From Ignavibacteriaceae bacterium (GTDB taxonomy: Bacteria; Bacteroidota; Ignavibacteria; Ignavibacteriales; Ignavibacteriaceae), in contig JABDPB010000117.1 in assembly GCA_013042995.1 (NCBI GenBank), positions 25,365 to 89,364 on the forward strand: a stretch of 64,000 bases of DNA, read 5' to 3'. How positions within the stretch are numbered: position 1 is the stretch's first letter; each line of letters opens with the position of its first letter. A model generated the notes under the pieces. That model saw only the letters and a list, made by a program, of their open reading frames with translations. It was not told the origin of the DNA and did not search any database. Made by a program: the position numbers and the translations under genes. This document shows positions 28,057 through 37,285 of the stretch, one piece after another.

Positions 28057-29352
28057 TTGGTTTTTAAAAGAATAATTTTACTTGTACTTGTTTTCAATTG
28101 TGTAAATGTAGCAAGCAGTTTAGAAGAAGTTATAGAATCAATTCAGTCTATAATTAATAAACTACCTGCAGGATCACGAACAGGATTGATGGTTTATAAT
28201 CCGCTAACACAAGATACTATTTTGAATATCAATCACACTGAATCAATGATTCCTGCATCAAACACAAAACTTTTTACAACTGCTGCAGCACTTGATTTAA
28301 TGGGTGGTGATTTTCTGCTATCCACCAAATTGTTGTCAGACGACAGTGACCTGGAAGATCGTGTTATAAACGGAAACTTGTACTTAAAAGGTTTAGGCAA
28401 TTCAATATTTACTATTGAAGATATAATTGAAATGGTTGATAGTCTAATAGCAATTGGAATTACCAAAATCACAGGAAACATTGTGGGTGATGATACATAT
28501 TTTGATGATGTTTATACCAGAGATGATTGGATAAAGGATGAAAAAGCGAATGTTAAACTGCCAGCAATTTCGGCACTCGTGTTGGATAGGAACAGAACGA
28601 AATCAACTAAAAAAAGAAGAGGCAGGTACAGAACATATATAATTAATGTTGAAAATCCGCCCTTGCATGCGGCAAAAAAACTAAAAGAGATTTTGGAACA
28701 TAATAATATTGAAGTATCCGGTAACGCTGACTACGACGAAACACCTCTTACTGCAAACCTAATTACAGAATGCTCTGTCAAATTAAGAGAAGTTTTAAAA
28801 CTAATAAATAAAAGAAGCGACAACTTTTTAGCTGAATGTTTATTTAAAACTATTGGTGCAGTTGCAAGCGGAAGACAAGGCAACTCATTTTACTCAACAC
28901 AAGCTGTGCTTACATTTATCAAAGATAATGCTATTTATTCTAAAGGGACTTCTATTGTAGACGGCTCAGGTATTTCACGTTATGATCAGGTTACACCTGG
29001 TGCAATAATTGGACTTCTTGAAAAAATGTACTTCGATATAAATAATTTTGATGATTTCTATAATTCTCTTGCAATTGCAGGCGTGGACGGTACTCTAGAT
29101 GAGAGGATGAGCAGTACTTTGGCTGAAAGTAATTTTAGGGGAAAAACCGGAACACTAAACGGCGTCTCATCGATTTCAGGTTATTTAACAACAGCGGGCG
29201 GCGAAGATTTAATAATTTGTATTATTTTTGAATTTAACAACGGACGATGGAAAACCTTTAGAAACTTGCAGGATGAAATTATAGAAGCACTTGCCGAATG
29301 GAAAGAAAAAAGCCCCGATGAATTTCTTCATCAGGGCTATTTAGAAAACTAA
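28057..29352 (+). CDS. dacB: D-alanyl-D-alanine carboxypeptidase/endopeptidase (PBP4, S13 family)
   Basis: A 431-residue penicillin-binding protein that trims peptidoglycan peptides. The active-site triads are intact: SxxK as Ser68-Asn-Thr-Lys71 in IPASNTKLFTT, SDN at 254-256 in KRSDNFLAE, and KTG at 363-365 in GKTGTLNG. The signal-peptide-like N-terminus (IILLVLVFNCVNVASS) suggests a periplasmic location. The only available start is TTG at 28057, since a stop codon lies just upstream in frame and no ATG precedes the conserved sequence. It is somewhat shorter than E. coli DacB. It ends 6 bases from convergent secG. Confidence 0.9.
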   Translation: MVFKRIILLVLVFNCVNVASSLEEVIESIQSIINKLPAGSRTGLMVYNPLTQDTILNINHTESMIPASNTKLFTTAAALDLMGGDFLLSTKLLSDDSDLEDRVINGNLYLKGLGNSIFTIEDIIEMVDSLIAIGITKITGNIVGDDTYFDDVYTRDDWIKDEKANVKLPAISALVLDRNRTKSTKKRRGRYRTYIINVENPPLHAAKKLKEILEHNNIEVSGNADYDETPLTANLITECSVKLREVLKLINKRSDNFLAECLFKTIGAVASGRQGNSFYSTQAVLTFIKDNAIYSKGTSIVDGSGISRYDQVTPGAIIGLLEKMYFDINNFDDFYNSLAIAGVDGTLDERMSSTLAESNFRGKTGTLNGVSSISGYLTTAGGEDLIICIIFEFNNGRWKTFRNLQDEIIEALAEWKEKSPDEFLHQGYLEN

Positions 29353-29358
29353 TTTTTA

Positions 29359-29727
29359 TTACTCACCTTCTCCATCCGTTTGAGGATTTTCAGTCTGCGG
29401 TGGTAATTGATTCTGCTGCGGAAGTGTTGGTGTCTGGGGTATATTTTGTCTTCCTGATTCCTGAATAATACTTCTCTGCTCTTGAGTAACTTTTCCAGGC
29501 AAAAAGAACAAGTTCACAACAATAGCTAAAACTGCTACAATTCCACCTAACCACCATGTTGCTCTGCTCAAAAAGTCTGCTGTTCTGCGAGAACCAAACA
29601 TTGCACCCATATTACCTGCCCCGCCAAATGTTCCGGCCAAACCACCACCCTTGCTTGCTTGCATTAGAACCACAACAATCAGAAGTACTGCTGCTATTCC
29701 ACCTAAAATAACCAAAATACTATACAT
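29359..29727 (-). CDS. secG: Preprotein translocase subunit SecG
   Basis: A 122-residue protein with two membrane helices (about 3-22 and 62-79) joined by the Gly-rich loop ASKGGGLAGTFGG and then MFGSRRTADFLSRATWW, the SecG signature. It is an auxiliary part of the SecYEG channel. The C-terminal tail (from about residue 85) is Gln/Pro-rich and probably disordered, a common feature in Bacteroidota SecG. It lies downstream of the tRNA gene on the same strand. Confidence 0.93.
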   Translation of the reverse strand: MYSILVILGGIAAVLLIVVVLMQASKGGGLAGTFGGAGNMGAMFGSRRTADFLSRATWWLGGIVAVLAIVVNLFFLPGKVTQEQRSIIQESGRQNIPQTPTLPQQNQLPPQTENPQTDGEGE

Positions 29728-29786
29728 TAAAATTTTCTCCTGTACTAAAAATTCGTTTTATAAATCTTATTTAATCAAGAATTCTG

Positions 29787-29860
29787 TAGCGGGGGAGGGA
29801 TTCGAACCCCCGACACGTGGATTATGATTCCACTGCTCTAACCAACTGAGCTACCCCGCC
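29787..29860 (-). tRNA. tRNA with CAU anticodon (elongator Met, or Ile2)
   Basis: A 74-base cloverleaf fits fully: acceptor GGCGGGG pairs with CCCCGCT (a G1-U72 wobble at the end), D-arm GCTC/GAGC, anticodon stem GTGGA/TCCAC with loop ATCATAA (anticodon CAT), T-arm GGGGG/CCCTC with loop TTCGAAT. A73 is the discriminator and CCA is not encoded. The anticodon stem lacks the three G-C pairs of the initiator. Met-elongator and lysidine-modified Ile cannot be separated by eye; Met is the default. Confidence 0.93.
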
Positions 29861-29864
29861 ATAA

Positions 29865-29892
29865 GCGGAGACTCGACTAAAGTCGGAACCGC
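29865..29892. other. Two-part hairpin beside the tRNA 5' end
   Basis: Outer arms GCGG (29865-29868) and CCGC (29889-29892) enclose inner arms CGACT (29874-29878) and AGTCG (29881-29885). It lies between the M48 gene end and the tRNA. There is no T-tract, so it is a structured leader or processing element rather than a clear terminator. Confidence 0.35.
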
Positions 29893-29974
29893 CCTGATAT
29901 TCCCGATAAATAAGGACGCAAATATAGGCACAATCGGTATTATTTTCAAAAACCACAATAAAGTCTGAAAATAA

Positions 29975-30820
29975 TCAGAGTTTATTTTTAATATAGGTAA
30001 AATAATCGTCCCTGTACATATCCGGATCGTTGCTCTGGAAATCCTTTACTCCAATACCATCCTGCAGAAGCATTTGGTTAATATTATTAATTCTTTCAAT
30101 TGGATCTGGATGAGTTGATAAAAAAGTTTCTATTTTACTGCTGCTTGAATCAATTAAACCATCAAACTGAAGTTTTTCAAAAAAGAATTTTACTCCTCCC
30201 GGATAGTATCTTGTATCTTTCAGGTATTTATACGAATTATCATCGGCTTCTTCTTCGTCATTCCTTGAATTTGCAAGAAATGCAAGACCCACAAAAAGAT
30301 TTGCAGCAATTTCAGCAATTGTAGAAGGATTTTCTCCCAACACTATACCCAGCAGAATTGATATTCCATAATATTTTGTAAGTCTTTGAGTTGAATGCCT
30401 TTCTTCTACATGTGCAATTTCATGCGCTATGACTCCTGCCAATGCTGCTTCTGAATTAAGATATAGAAGCAATCCTGTATAGAGATAAATATACCCACCA
30501 GGGATTGCAAATGCATTTAACACATCAGGTTTATCAATAATTTCAATTTGGTAATTAAATATTTCCCTGTTTTCAACTTTTGAGGATGCAAGTACATGAT
30601 TGAAAATTCTGGTGCCTATATATCTTTTTACCATAGGATCGCCATTGTAGATAGGATATTCAGAAGGATTACTTCTGATCTCTAAATCGAGCTGTCTTCC
30701 AAGCTCAACGTCATCCTGTGTAGAAAATATATTTATACTTTCTAGAGTATCACAGCTTTCTAAAAATGTTGCTGAGAAAATAAAGGTAACAATTAATATT
30801 TTTTTAAGATGATTCATCAT
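29975..30820 (-). CDS. M48 family metalloprotease lipoprotein
   Basis: A 281-residue protein with a lipoprotein signal peptide and lipobox-like LESC. The zinc motif AHEIAHVEERH has His133, Glu134 and His137, with the third ligand in NDEEEADD. This is the HtpX/BepA/LoiP-like M48 group that polices envelope proteins. Only the peptidase domain is present; the TPR tail of BepA is missing. The start overlaps the end of obgE by 17 bases, so it is probably translated from the same message. Confidence 0.88.
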   Translation of the reverse strand: MMNHLKKILIVTFIFSATFLESCDTLESINIFSTQDDVELGRQLDLEIRSNPSEYPIYNGDPMVKRYIGTRIFNHVLASSKVENREIFNYQIEIIDKPDVLNAFAIPGGYIYLYTGLLLYLNSEAALAGVIAHEIAHVEERHSTQRLTKYYGISILLGIVLGENPSTIAEIAANLFVGLAFLANSRNDEEEADDNSYKYLKDTRYYPGGVKFFFEKLQFDGLIDSSSSKIETFLSTHPDPIERINNINQMLLQDGIGVKDFQSNDPDMYRDDYFTYIKNKL

Positions 30821-31808
30821 AAATTTCTTCCAATGTTTTCCAAAAGCTATCTAATAATTCATTAATTCCAAACCCTGAAATCGAAGAAAAAATTATGGGT
30901 TTAGTTTTAACTTTTTCAAATCTGAACTTTGAGATTTTTTCTAAATCTGATTTTTGCACCAAATCTGCTTTTGAGAATGAAACAAGTATTTTCTTTTTTA
31001 CAAGCTTAGTGCTGTACTCTTTTAGTTCGTTGTAAAGAACTTCAAAATCTTTCTGATAATTTTCAGCTGTAATATCAAGCATAAATAAAATAATTCGTGT
31101 GCGTTCTATATGTCTTAAAAACTGGTGCCCCAATCCTTTACCTTTGTGAGCACCTTCAATTATACCTGGAATATCCGCAACAGTAAAACTATTAAAGTCT
31201 TTATATTTAACAATTCCAAGATTTGGCTCTAAAGTAGTAAATGGATAGTCGGCTATTTTTGGGCGTGCAGAAGAGATTATAGAAATCAAAGTTGATTTGC
31301 CGGCATTTGGAAATCCTACCAGCCCAATATCTGCAATTAATTTAAGTTCTAGGATAACTTTTTTACTTTCACTTGGCTTTCCCGGTTCTGCGTTGCGCGG
31401 TGCCTGATTTGTTGATGTAGCAAATTTACTGTTTCCCCTTCCTCCTTTACCACCTTTTGCAAGCACAAATTTTTGTGAAGACTTACTTAAATCAAACAAT
31501 GTTTCTTTTGATTCAAAATCTTTTATCACTGTTCCGACCGGAACTTTAATAATTATATCATTCCCATTCTTTCCATCTTTAAGAGATGTGCCGCCGTTAT
31601 CGCCGTTTCCTGCTTTGTATTTTCTTTTATATTTAAGATCAAGAAGTGTATTAAGATTTGTATTTGATTGGAAGATAACATTACCTCCTCTACCACCATC
31701 TCCACCAGATGGTCCGCCTTTCGGAACATATTTTTCTCTTCGAAAAGCTATGGCACCATCACCACCTTTTCCTGATTGAACTTCAATCAGTGCATAATCA
31801 ATAAACAT
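30804..31808 (-). CDS. obgE: GTPase Obg/CgtA
   Basis: A 334-residue GTPase needed for 50S ribosome assembly and stress control. The N-terminal Obg fold is glycine-rich (GGDGGRGGNVIF, KGGKGGRGNSKF). The G domain carries G1 GFPNAGKST, the switch region TTLEPNLG, G3 DIPGIIEGAH and a G4-like SKAD. No C-terminal OCT domain follows, as in many Gram-negative members. The ATG overlaps the upstream stop as TGATG, so it is coupled to the unknown acidic protein. Confidence 0.96.
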   Translation of the reverse strand: MFIDYALIEVQSGKGGDGAIAFRREKYVPKGGPSGGDGGRGGNVIFQSNTNLNTLLDLKYKRKYKAGNGDNGGTSLKDGKNGNDIIIKVPVGTVIKDFESKETLFDLSKSSQKFVLAKGGKGGRGNSKFATSTNQAPRNAEPGKPSESKKVILELKLIADIGLVGFPNAGKSTLISIISSARPKIADYPFTTLEPNLGIVKYKDFNSFTVADIPGIIEGAHKGKGLGHQFLRHIERTRIILFMLDITAENYQKDFEVLYNELKEYSTKLVKKKILVSFSKADLVQKSDLEKISKFRFEKVKTKPIIFSSISGFGINELLDSFWKTLEEIYDESS

Positions 31809-33520
31809 CAGGCTTGACGGAAGTAATTAGATACTGCATTTGTAAAGTTTACAGCATCCTTTGCATACGGACTAACTTTATATGAATTGAAAACCGACTT
31901 TAAAATATCTGAAGCTTCTCTATATGAGCCGCACTCCATAATTTTTTCAACTGTATTTGTAAAATCTTCTTCATCTTTAAGAAATATGTGCGATAAGATT
32001 TTTTTTGTCTCTTTTCTGCTCAAATAGCTAAACAAATCCTTTTTTCGAATAACACTTTCTTCGATCTGCTCTTCAGATTCTTTTGCTTCGAATTCCCTTT
32101 CAACGGCTGAAGGATTTTCTTCTTCTGATGTTGCTGATTCTATTTCATTTATAATAGAATCCTCATCTGTTGAGCTACTTTCTTCTTCTATTTCTATCTT
32201 CTCATCTGATTCGATAGAATTCTCTTCATTTACTACCTCGGTTTCAGGAGCAAAGGTTGCTACTTTCTGTTTTTCTGTTTCATCTGAATCAAGACCTTCA
32301 AAAACTTCCAACAGTTCGTCTTCAATAGTACTTGGTTTTTTTTCAATTATAACTTCTTCATCTTTATTTGCTTGAGTTTCAACTGGTGCTTCGCCGCTTG
32401 TTTCTTCTTTATCTTCAGGAACTTCATCATCGAAATAATCTTTCATCATCTCATTTACAATTTCTTTTTCAGTTGCATCACCTATTGTTTCTTCAATGTT
32501 TTCGTTTTCAGCTTTTATATCAGTATCATCTTCAACAGGTTCAGTATCTTTTTCCTCTTTGCTGAAATCAAAATCTTCTTTTGATGGATCTTCTTTCAGA
32601 TCCTCCTCGTACAAAGCCAGGAGAGCTTCTTCCTCCTCCAAATTAATAAGTTCGTCCATACCGGCTTTTTCGAGGTTTTGGGCATGTTTCTCAGCAAGTT
32701 CTCCAAGATTATCCTTATCATTTTCAACAGAAGTTCCTTCGACTTCTTCTTTCTCTTCTTTATCAAACTCTGCATAAATAGCTTTTTTAATAGAATCTAT
32801 GGAATATTTTTTCTTTGATGGTTCTGTAATTCCTTTTCGAAGTTTCAAAAGATGATCGAATAGACTTTTCTCTTTAAGATATATTTCTACTGCAACTGGG
32901 GAGACAATGTTTCGTTCAACTCCGCCAATGTTAAAGAAATCACCAATAGAGGCTAAGGAATTTTGTATTAGCTGCTCAGAATTTGATTTTACCAGTTCCT
33001 GATCAATTTTTTTGAGTATTAATTCAAACTCTGTTTTTGAAATCTGGACAATGTTTCTTTTATTCAAATAAGCCATTAGAACTTTCTTCAGATGCTCGTA
33101 GTAATATATATAGCTGAGCATCATTTCCAGTTCATCAATACTAACCATATCCCGATCATTATAAATTAATTGTGATAGAGACCAATTAGGTCTTACAACA
33201 TAGTTAGCATTGAATGAAACAGCCTGAAGAATTAATTTTTTTGCATCGTCAAAAGCAATTCTTTTTGTTTTCTTAATTTCCTCGCCGATTTTTTTAAAGT
33301 GCTCTGATATATCTTTGCCCGAATAATCAAAATACGAATTCTCTAAAAGTTTCCGCCTGTCCGAATATATCATATATTCAAGCTCTGCGGAAATATAGCG
33401 CACAATTGCAGGGTGCAAATCGGTTGCGGTAATCTTTTGGAAGGTAAAATGAGCACCAAGATATTTTACCTGGTTGAGACAAAAGTCACCGATGAATTTT
33501 ATCTCTTTTTCAAACATCAC
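31808..33520 (-). CDS. Uncharacterised protein with long acidic linker
   Basis: A 570-residue cytoplasmic-looking protein that I do not recognise. It has three parts: a helical N-terminal domain (about 1-250, with YYYEHLKKVLMAYLNKR), a low-complexity Glu/Asp/Ser-rich stretch (about 265-475) that should be disordered, and a compact helical C-terminal domain (about 485-570, LFSYLSRKETKKILSHIF and then SYREASDILKSVF). There are no membrane spans or catalytic motifs. The stop codon overlaps the obgE start by one base, so a role linked to ribosome assembly or stress is possible only by context. The sdh terminator lies just upstream. Confidence 0.7.
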   Translation of the reverse strand: MMFEKEIKFIGDFCLNQVKYLGAHFTFQKITATDLHPAIVRYISAELEYMIYSDRRKLLENSYFDYSGKDISEHFKKIGEEIKKTKRIAFDDAKKLILQAVSFNANYVVRPNWSLSQLIYNDRDMVSIDELEMMLSYIYYYEHLKKVLMAYLNKRNIVQISKTEFELILKKIDQELVKSNSEQLIQNSLASIGDFFNIGGVERNIVSPVAVEIYLKEKSLFDHLLKLRKGITEPSKKKYSIDSIKKAIYAEFDKEEKEEVEGTSVENDKDNLGELAEKHAQNLEKAGMDELINLEEEEALLALYEEDLKEDPSKEDFDFSKEEKDTEPVEDDTDIKAENENIEETIGDATEKEIVNEMMKDYFDDEVPEDKEETSGEAPVETQANKDEEVIIEKKPSTIEDELLEVFEGLDSDETEKQKVATFAPETEVVNEENSIESDEKIEIEEESSSTDEDSIINEIESATSEEENPSAVEREFEAKESEEQIEESVIRKKDLFSYLSRKETKKILSHIFLKDEEDFTNTVEKIMECGSYREASDILKSVFNSYKVSPYAKDAVNFTNAVSNYFRQA

Positions 33521-33548
33521 ATTTCTCTCTTTTTTTCTAGTATAAGAT

Positions 33549-33581
33549 AAAAAAAATCCCGATTAAATATTAATCGGGATT
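33549..33581 (-). terminator. Rho-independent terminator of the sdhCAB operon
   Basis: A 12-bp perfect stem AATCCCGATTAA / TTAATCGGGATT (33555-33581) with a 3-base loop. On the minus strand it is followed by a T-run (A-run near 33549-33556), 42 bases past sdhB. Confidence 0.88.
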
Positions 33582-33622
33582 AAAATATATCCTTAAATAA
33601 ATAATAAAAGGATTAATTATTT

Positions 33623-34396
33623 TTACACTTCTACTTCTTCTTTTGATTTAAACTTTGCAGATGCAAAATCACGGTTCATTCGTGCGATATTTGTAACGGA
33701 TATACCTTTCGGGCATTCAGCTTCGCAGGCGTAAGTATTTGTGCAGCTTCCAAAACCAAGTTCATCCATTACTGCAATCATCTTCTGTACTCTACGGTAC
33801 CGCTCTTGTTGGCCTTGGGGAAGTAACGCGTACTGGGAAACTTTAGCAGATGTAAACAGCATTGCAGAGGCATTTTTACATGCAGCAACGCAAGCCCCAC
33901 AGCCAATGCACGCTGCTGCATCAAATGCTTCGCTTGCAATATCTTTTGGTATAGGGATTAAATTTGCATCGGGTGCTCCGCCGGTATTAACAGAAACATA
34001 GCCACCTGCTTCTAAAATTTTATCAAAGCCTGAACGGTCAACCATTAAATCTTTGATTACAGGAAAAGCTTTTGCCCTAAACGGTTCGACCCATAGTGTT
34101 TCACCGTCTTTAAAGTTGCGCATATGAAGCTGGCAGGTAGCAATTTTTTGAAGCGGTCCATGTGGATGTCCATTTATAACAAGTCCACAAGTTCCGCAAA
34201 TGCCTTCGCGGCAATCACTTTCAAAGTGAATAGGCTCTTCACCATTTGCTTCCAAGGAATTGTTTAATTCATCGAGCATCTCTAAAAACGATGCATCGGG
34301 TGAAACCTGAACATCGTAATCAACAAAACTTCCAACTGATTTAGAATTTTTTTGCCGCCAGATTTTAAGCTTTAACTTTAAGTTCTTTTCTTCCAT
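33623..34396 (-). CDS. sdhB: Succinate dehydrogenase/fumarate reductase iron-sulfur subunit
   Basis: A 257-residue electron-transfer subunit. The [2Fe-2S] ligands are Cys62, Cys67, Cys70 and Cys88 ([10 protein letters not shown]... and TCQL). The ferredoxin-like half holds [15 protein letters not shown] and CEAECPKGI for the [4Fe-4S] and [3Fe-4S] clusters. It passes electrons between the flavoprotein and the cytochrome b subunit. Its start touches the sdhA stop by one base. Direction (succinate oxidation or fumarate reduction) cannot be settled from sequence. Confidence 0.95.
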   Translation of the reverse strand: MEEKNLKLKLKIWRQKNSKSVGSFVDYDVQVSPDASFLEMLDELNNSLEANGEEPIHFESDCREGICGTCGLVINGHPHGPLQKIATCQLHMRNFKDGETLWVEPFRAKAFPVIKDLMVDRSGFDKILEAGGYVSVNTGGAPDANLIPIPKDIASEAFDAAACIGCGACVAACKNASAMLFTSAKVSQYALLPQGQQERYRRVQKMIAVMDELGFGSCTNTYACEAECPKGISVTNIARMNRDFASAKFKSKEEVEV

Positions 34397-36306
34397 TATT
34401 TGTAACTCCTTATCGCTGGTTTCACATATTCAAAATCAAGTGGCTCTTTATGCAGATTCCACTTACCGTCTCCCGCAAATTCCCACGCCGAAACAAAAGT
34501 GTAATTTTCATCATCGCGTTTAGCCTCGCCATCTTCAAATTGATATTCTTCCCTAAAGTGTCCGCCGCAGGATTCATTTCTATCGAGTGCATCTTTTGCC
34601 ATTAGTTCGCCCAATTCAAAGTAGTCAACTAATCTGCCTGCTCTTTCTAAAGTTTGATTTACATCATCTCCGCTGCCGGGGATGGTAACGTTCTTCCAGA
34701 ACTCATCTTTTAATTCTCTAATTTCTGTAATTGCTTCTCTCAATCCTTTTTCATTGCGAGCCATTCCAACTTTATTCCACATAATTCTGCCAAGCTGCTT
34801 ATGAATATCATCAACAGTTCTTTTTCCATTTATAGAAAGAAGCTTGTTTGTCAATTCTTTTACTTCGATAGCGACTTTTTCAAATTCTGGATGATCTGTT
34901 TTTTCAAAAGATGGTTTATCAGAAGCCAGATAATTTCCCATTGTGTAAGGAATAACAAAATAACCATCTGCTAAACCTTGCATAAGTGCAGAAGCACCCA
35001 AACGGTTTGCACCGTGATCTGAAAAGTTTGCTTCGCCTAAAACAAATAACCCAGGAATTGTGCTCATTAAATTGTAATCAACCCAAACACCGCCCATTGT
35101 GTAATGAGGTGCGGGATAAATCATCATCGGAACTTCATACGGATTTTCTCCTGTAATAGTTTCATAAATCTCAAACAGATTTCCGTATCGTTCTTCTATT
35201 GCTTTTTTCCCGAGCCTGTTAATTGCATCTTTGAAGTCAAGGTAAACAGCTTCTCCACCTTTTACACCTCTGCCATCATCAAATACTTCTTTTGCAGATC
35301 TTGAAGAAATATCACGAGGTGCCAGGTTTCCAAATGATGGATATTTCCTTTCGAGATAATAATCTCTTTCTTCTTCCGGGATGTCATTTGGATTACGGGT
35401 ATCCCCTTTCTTTTTTGATACCCAAACCCTTCCATCGTTACGCAGAGATTCACTCATTAGAGTTAATTTCGATTGTGATTCACCATGCAATGGCAAGCAG
35501 GTTGGATGTATCTGAGTAAAGCACGGATTTGCAAACAACGCTCCTCTTTTATGTGCACGCCAAGCTGCAGTTACATTGCAATTCATTGCGTTTGTTGATA
35601 GGAAATACACATTTGCATAACCGCCAGTTGCAAGGCAAACTGCATGTGCTGAGTATTTTTCTATTTCACCTGTTAAAAGATTCCTGCAAACAATACCTTT
35701 TGCTTTTCCATCAATTACAACAACATCTAACATTTCTCGGCGAGTAAATAATTTTACAGTTCCTTTATCAACCTGCCTGTTCAACGCACTAAAAGCGCCG
35801 AGCAAAAGCTGCTGTCCGGTTTGTCCTCTGGCATAAAACGTACGCGAAACCTGTGCACCACCAAATGAACGGTTATCTAACAAACCGCCGTACTCACGCG
35901 CAAATGGCACACCTTGAGCAACGCATTGATCAATTATATTTCCACTGACTTCTGCAAGCCGGTGAACATTTGCCTCACGTGCGCGGAAATCTCCGCCTTT
36001 TACAGTATCGTAAAACAATCTGTAAGTCGAGTCTCCGTCGTTCTGATAATTTTTGGATGCATTTATTCCGCCCTGGGCAGCAATACTATGTGCTCTTCGG
36101 GCACTGTCGTGATAGGTAAATGCCAATACATTATATCCTAACTCACCCATTGTAGCGGCAGCCGATGCACCCGCTAATCCGGTTCCCACAACTATTACTG
36201 TGTATTTTCTTTTATTAGCCGGATTAACCAGCTTCATATTAAATTTATGGTTTGTCCACTTTTCTGAAATATGTCCTTCGGGAATTTTAGATTCTAACTT
36301 TATCAT
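34396..36306 (-). CDS. sdhA: Succinate dehydrogenase/fumarate reductase flavoprotein subunit
   Basis: A 636-residue catalytic subunit. FAD-binding GTGLAG lies at 41-46 and the covalent flavin histidine is His73 in [23 protein letters not shown] and the capping region with [14 protein letters not shown] are typical, and the C-terminal [11 protein letters not shown] is the class-B/Bacteroidota-type pattern. It sits between sdhC and sdhB in one operon (4-base overlap with sdhC). Full length, with no missing catalytic residues noted. Confidence 0.96.
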   Translation of the reverse strand: MIKLESKIPEGHISEKWTNHKFNMKLVNPANKRKYTVIVVGTGLAGASAAATMGELGYNVLAFTYHDSARRAHSIAAQGGINASKNYQNDGDSTYRLFYDTVKGGDFRAREANVHRLAEVSGNIIDQCVAQGVPFAREYGGLLDNRSFGGAQVSRTFYARGQTGQQLLLGAFSALNRQVDKGTVKLFTRREMLDVVVIDGKAKGIVCRNLLTGEIEKYSAHAVCLATGGYANVYFLSTNAMNCNVTAAWRAHKRGALFANPCFTQIHPTCLPLHGESQSKLTLMSESLRNDGRVWVSKKKGDTRNPNDIPEEERDYYLERKYPSFGNLAPRDISSRSAKEVFDDGRGVKGGEAVYLDFKDAINRLGKKAIEERYGNLFEIYETITGENPYEVPMMIYPAPHYTMGGVWVDYNLMSTIPGLFVLGEANFSDHGANRLGASALMQGLADGYFVIPYTMGNYLASDKPSFEKTDHPEFEKVAIEVKELTNKLLSINGKRTVDDIHKQLGRIMWNKVGMARNEKGLREAITEIRELKDEFWKNVTIPGSGDDVNQTLERAGRLVDYFELGELMAKDALDRNESCGGHFREEYQFEDGEAKRDDENYTFVSAWEFAGDGKWNLHKEPLDFEYVKPAIRSYK

Positions 36307-36980
36307 TGGCTACCTCCGTAGAAAAAGAAAAAGTAGATTGGCATAGATGCAAATCCAACAGCCATAACTATCGCGTATAAAGTTCCAATTTTTTTTATAA
36401 GAGGAAAATATTTTTTATGATTCCATCCAAAGGTTTGAAATACACTCTGGAATCCGTGATGAAGATGAAATCCTAACGCAATAACAGCGACTATATATAA
36501 AGCTACATACCACCAAATCTGAAAAAAGTTTACAACAATATTAAAGTAAAGGTGATTGTTTGCTAAACCGGAAGGATCGTAAAAATTAAATCTCCAGAAG
36601 AATGTTGCAAGATGCAGTACAAGAAAAATAAATATCACCGATCCCAGCCAAAACATCCAGCGCGAAGTAAATGTACTGTTCTCGGAAGAGGCATTCACTT
36701 TGTAATTTACTGGTCTTGCTCTCCTGTTCTCAAGCCATAATACGAATCCATCATAAATGTGCAGCACAAAAGCCGCAAGCAACACTAATTCCACAACTCG
36801 AATTAGTGGCTTAACAACATCCAGCGCAGATACATAGCCGTTAAATGCATCGGGACCGAAAAACAAAGTAATGTTCCCGATCAGGTGGACAATTAAGAAA
36901 ATAATTAAGAAACTCCCTGTTACAGCCATAACAAGCTTTTTTCCAACAGAGGAGTTAGTGAACTTAAAAAACCAGCCCAT
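36303..36980 (-). CDS. sdhC: Succinate dehydrogenase cytochrome b subunit
   Basis: A 225-residue membrane anchor with five hydrophobic helices, as in the single-subunit di-haem cytochrome b of Bacillus/Wolinella/Bacteroidota enzymes. Histidines in the helices ([35 protein letters not shown]) can serve as haem ligands. There is no separate sdhD, consistent with this type. AAGGAG about 7 bases before the ATG is one of the strongest ribosome sites in the window. First gene of sdhCAB. Confidence 0.92.
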   Translation of the reverse strand: MGWFFKFTNSSVGKKLVMAVTGSFLIIFLIVHLIGNITLFFGPDAFNGYVSALDVVKPLIRVVELVLLAAFVLHIYDGFVLWLENRRARPVNYKVNASSENSTFTSRWMFWLGSVIFIFLVLHLATFFWRFNFYDPSGLANNHLYFNIVVNFFQIWWYVALYIVAVIALGFHLHHGFQSVFQTFGWNHKKYFPLIKKIGTLYAIVMAVGFASMPIYFFFFYGGSQ

Positions 36981-37285
36981 TAAGTTCTCCTTTTAAATTC
37001 TGAAATATTAATGAACTTTATTAAATATAAACAGTAAAAACCATTATTTAATTCAATTTTGGTGGGTTCAATCATAGCACAATAAACATCTGAAATAGAA
37101 AAGTTAATCTTGAAAAGCAAATTATTTTGTAATAGAAACTTATCAAAACGAGTATATAAAATCAATTTAGCTACAATAATAGTTGCATGAGGTAAAAAAT
37201 TGTGTTGTATTTAATTCTTATTAAGATTAAGTTTAGATAAAAATAGTATTTATTATACTAACTTTTTATTAGATATAGCTGCAAA
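36981..37285. other. 305-base divergent promoter region
   Basis: This very AT-rich spacer between divergent sdhC and the porin gene must hold both promoters. I see the sdhC ribosome site but no unambiguous operator. A short minus-strand reading frame (36980-37165) shows no family features and overlaps the sdhC leader, so I do not call it. Confidence 0.45.

Noticed and set aside
29787-29860. Initiator tRNA-fMet
   Set aside because: Anticodon stem GTGGA/TCCAC lacks the three consecutive G-C pairs, and position 1-72 is G-U rather than C-A.
36980-37165. 61-codon minus-strand reading frame upstream of sdhC
   Set aside because: Composition follows the AT-rich leader, no motif, and it overlaps the sdhC ribosome site region.
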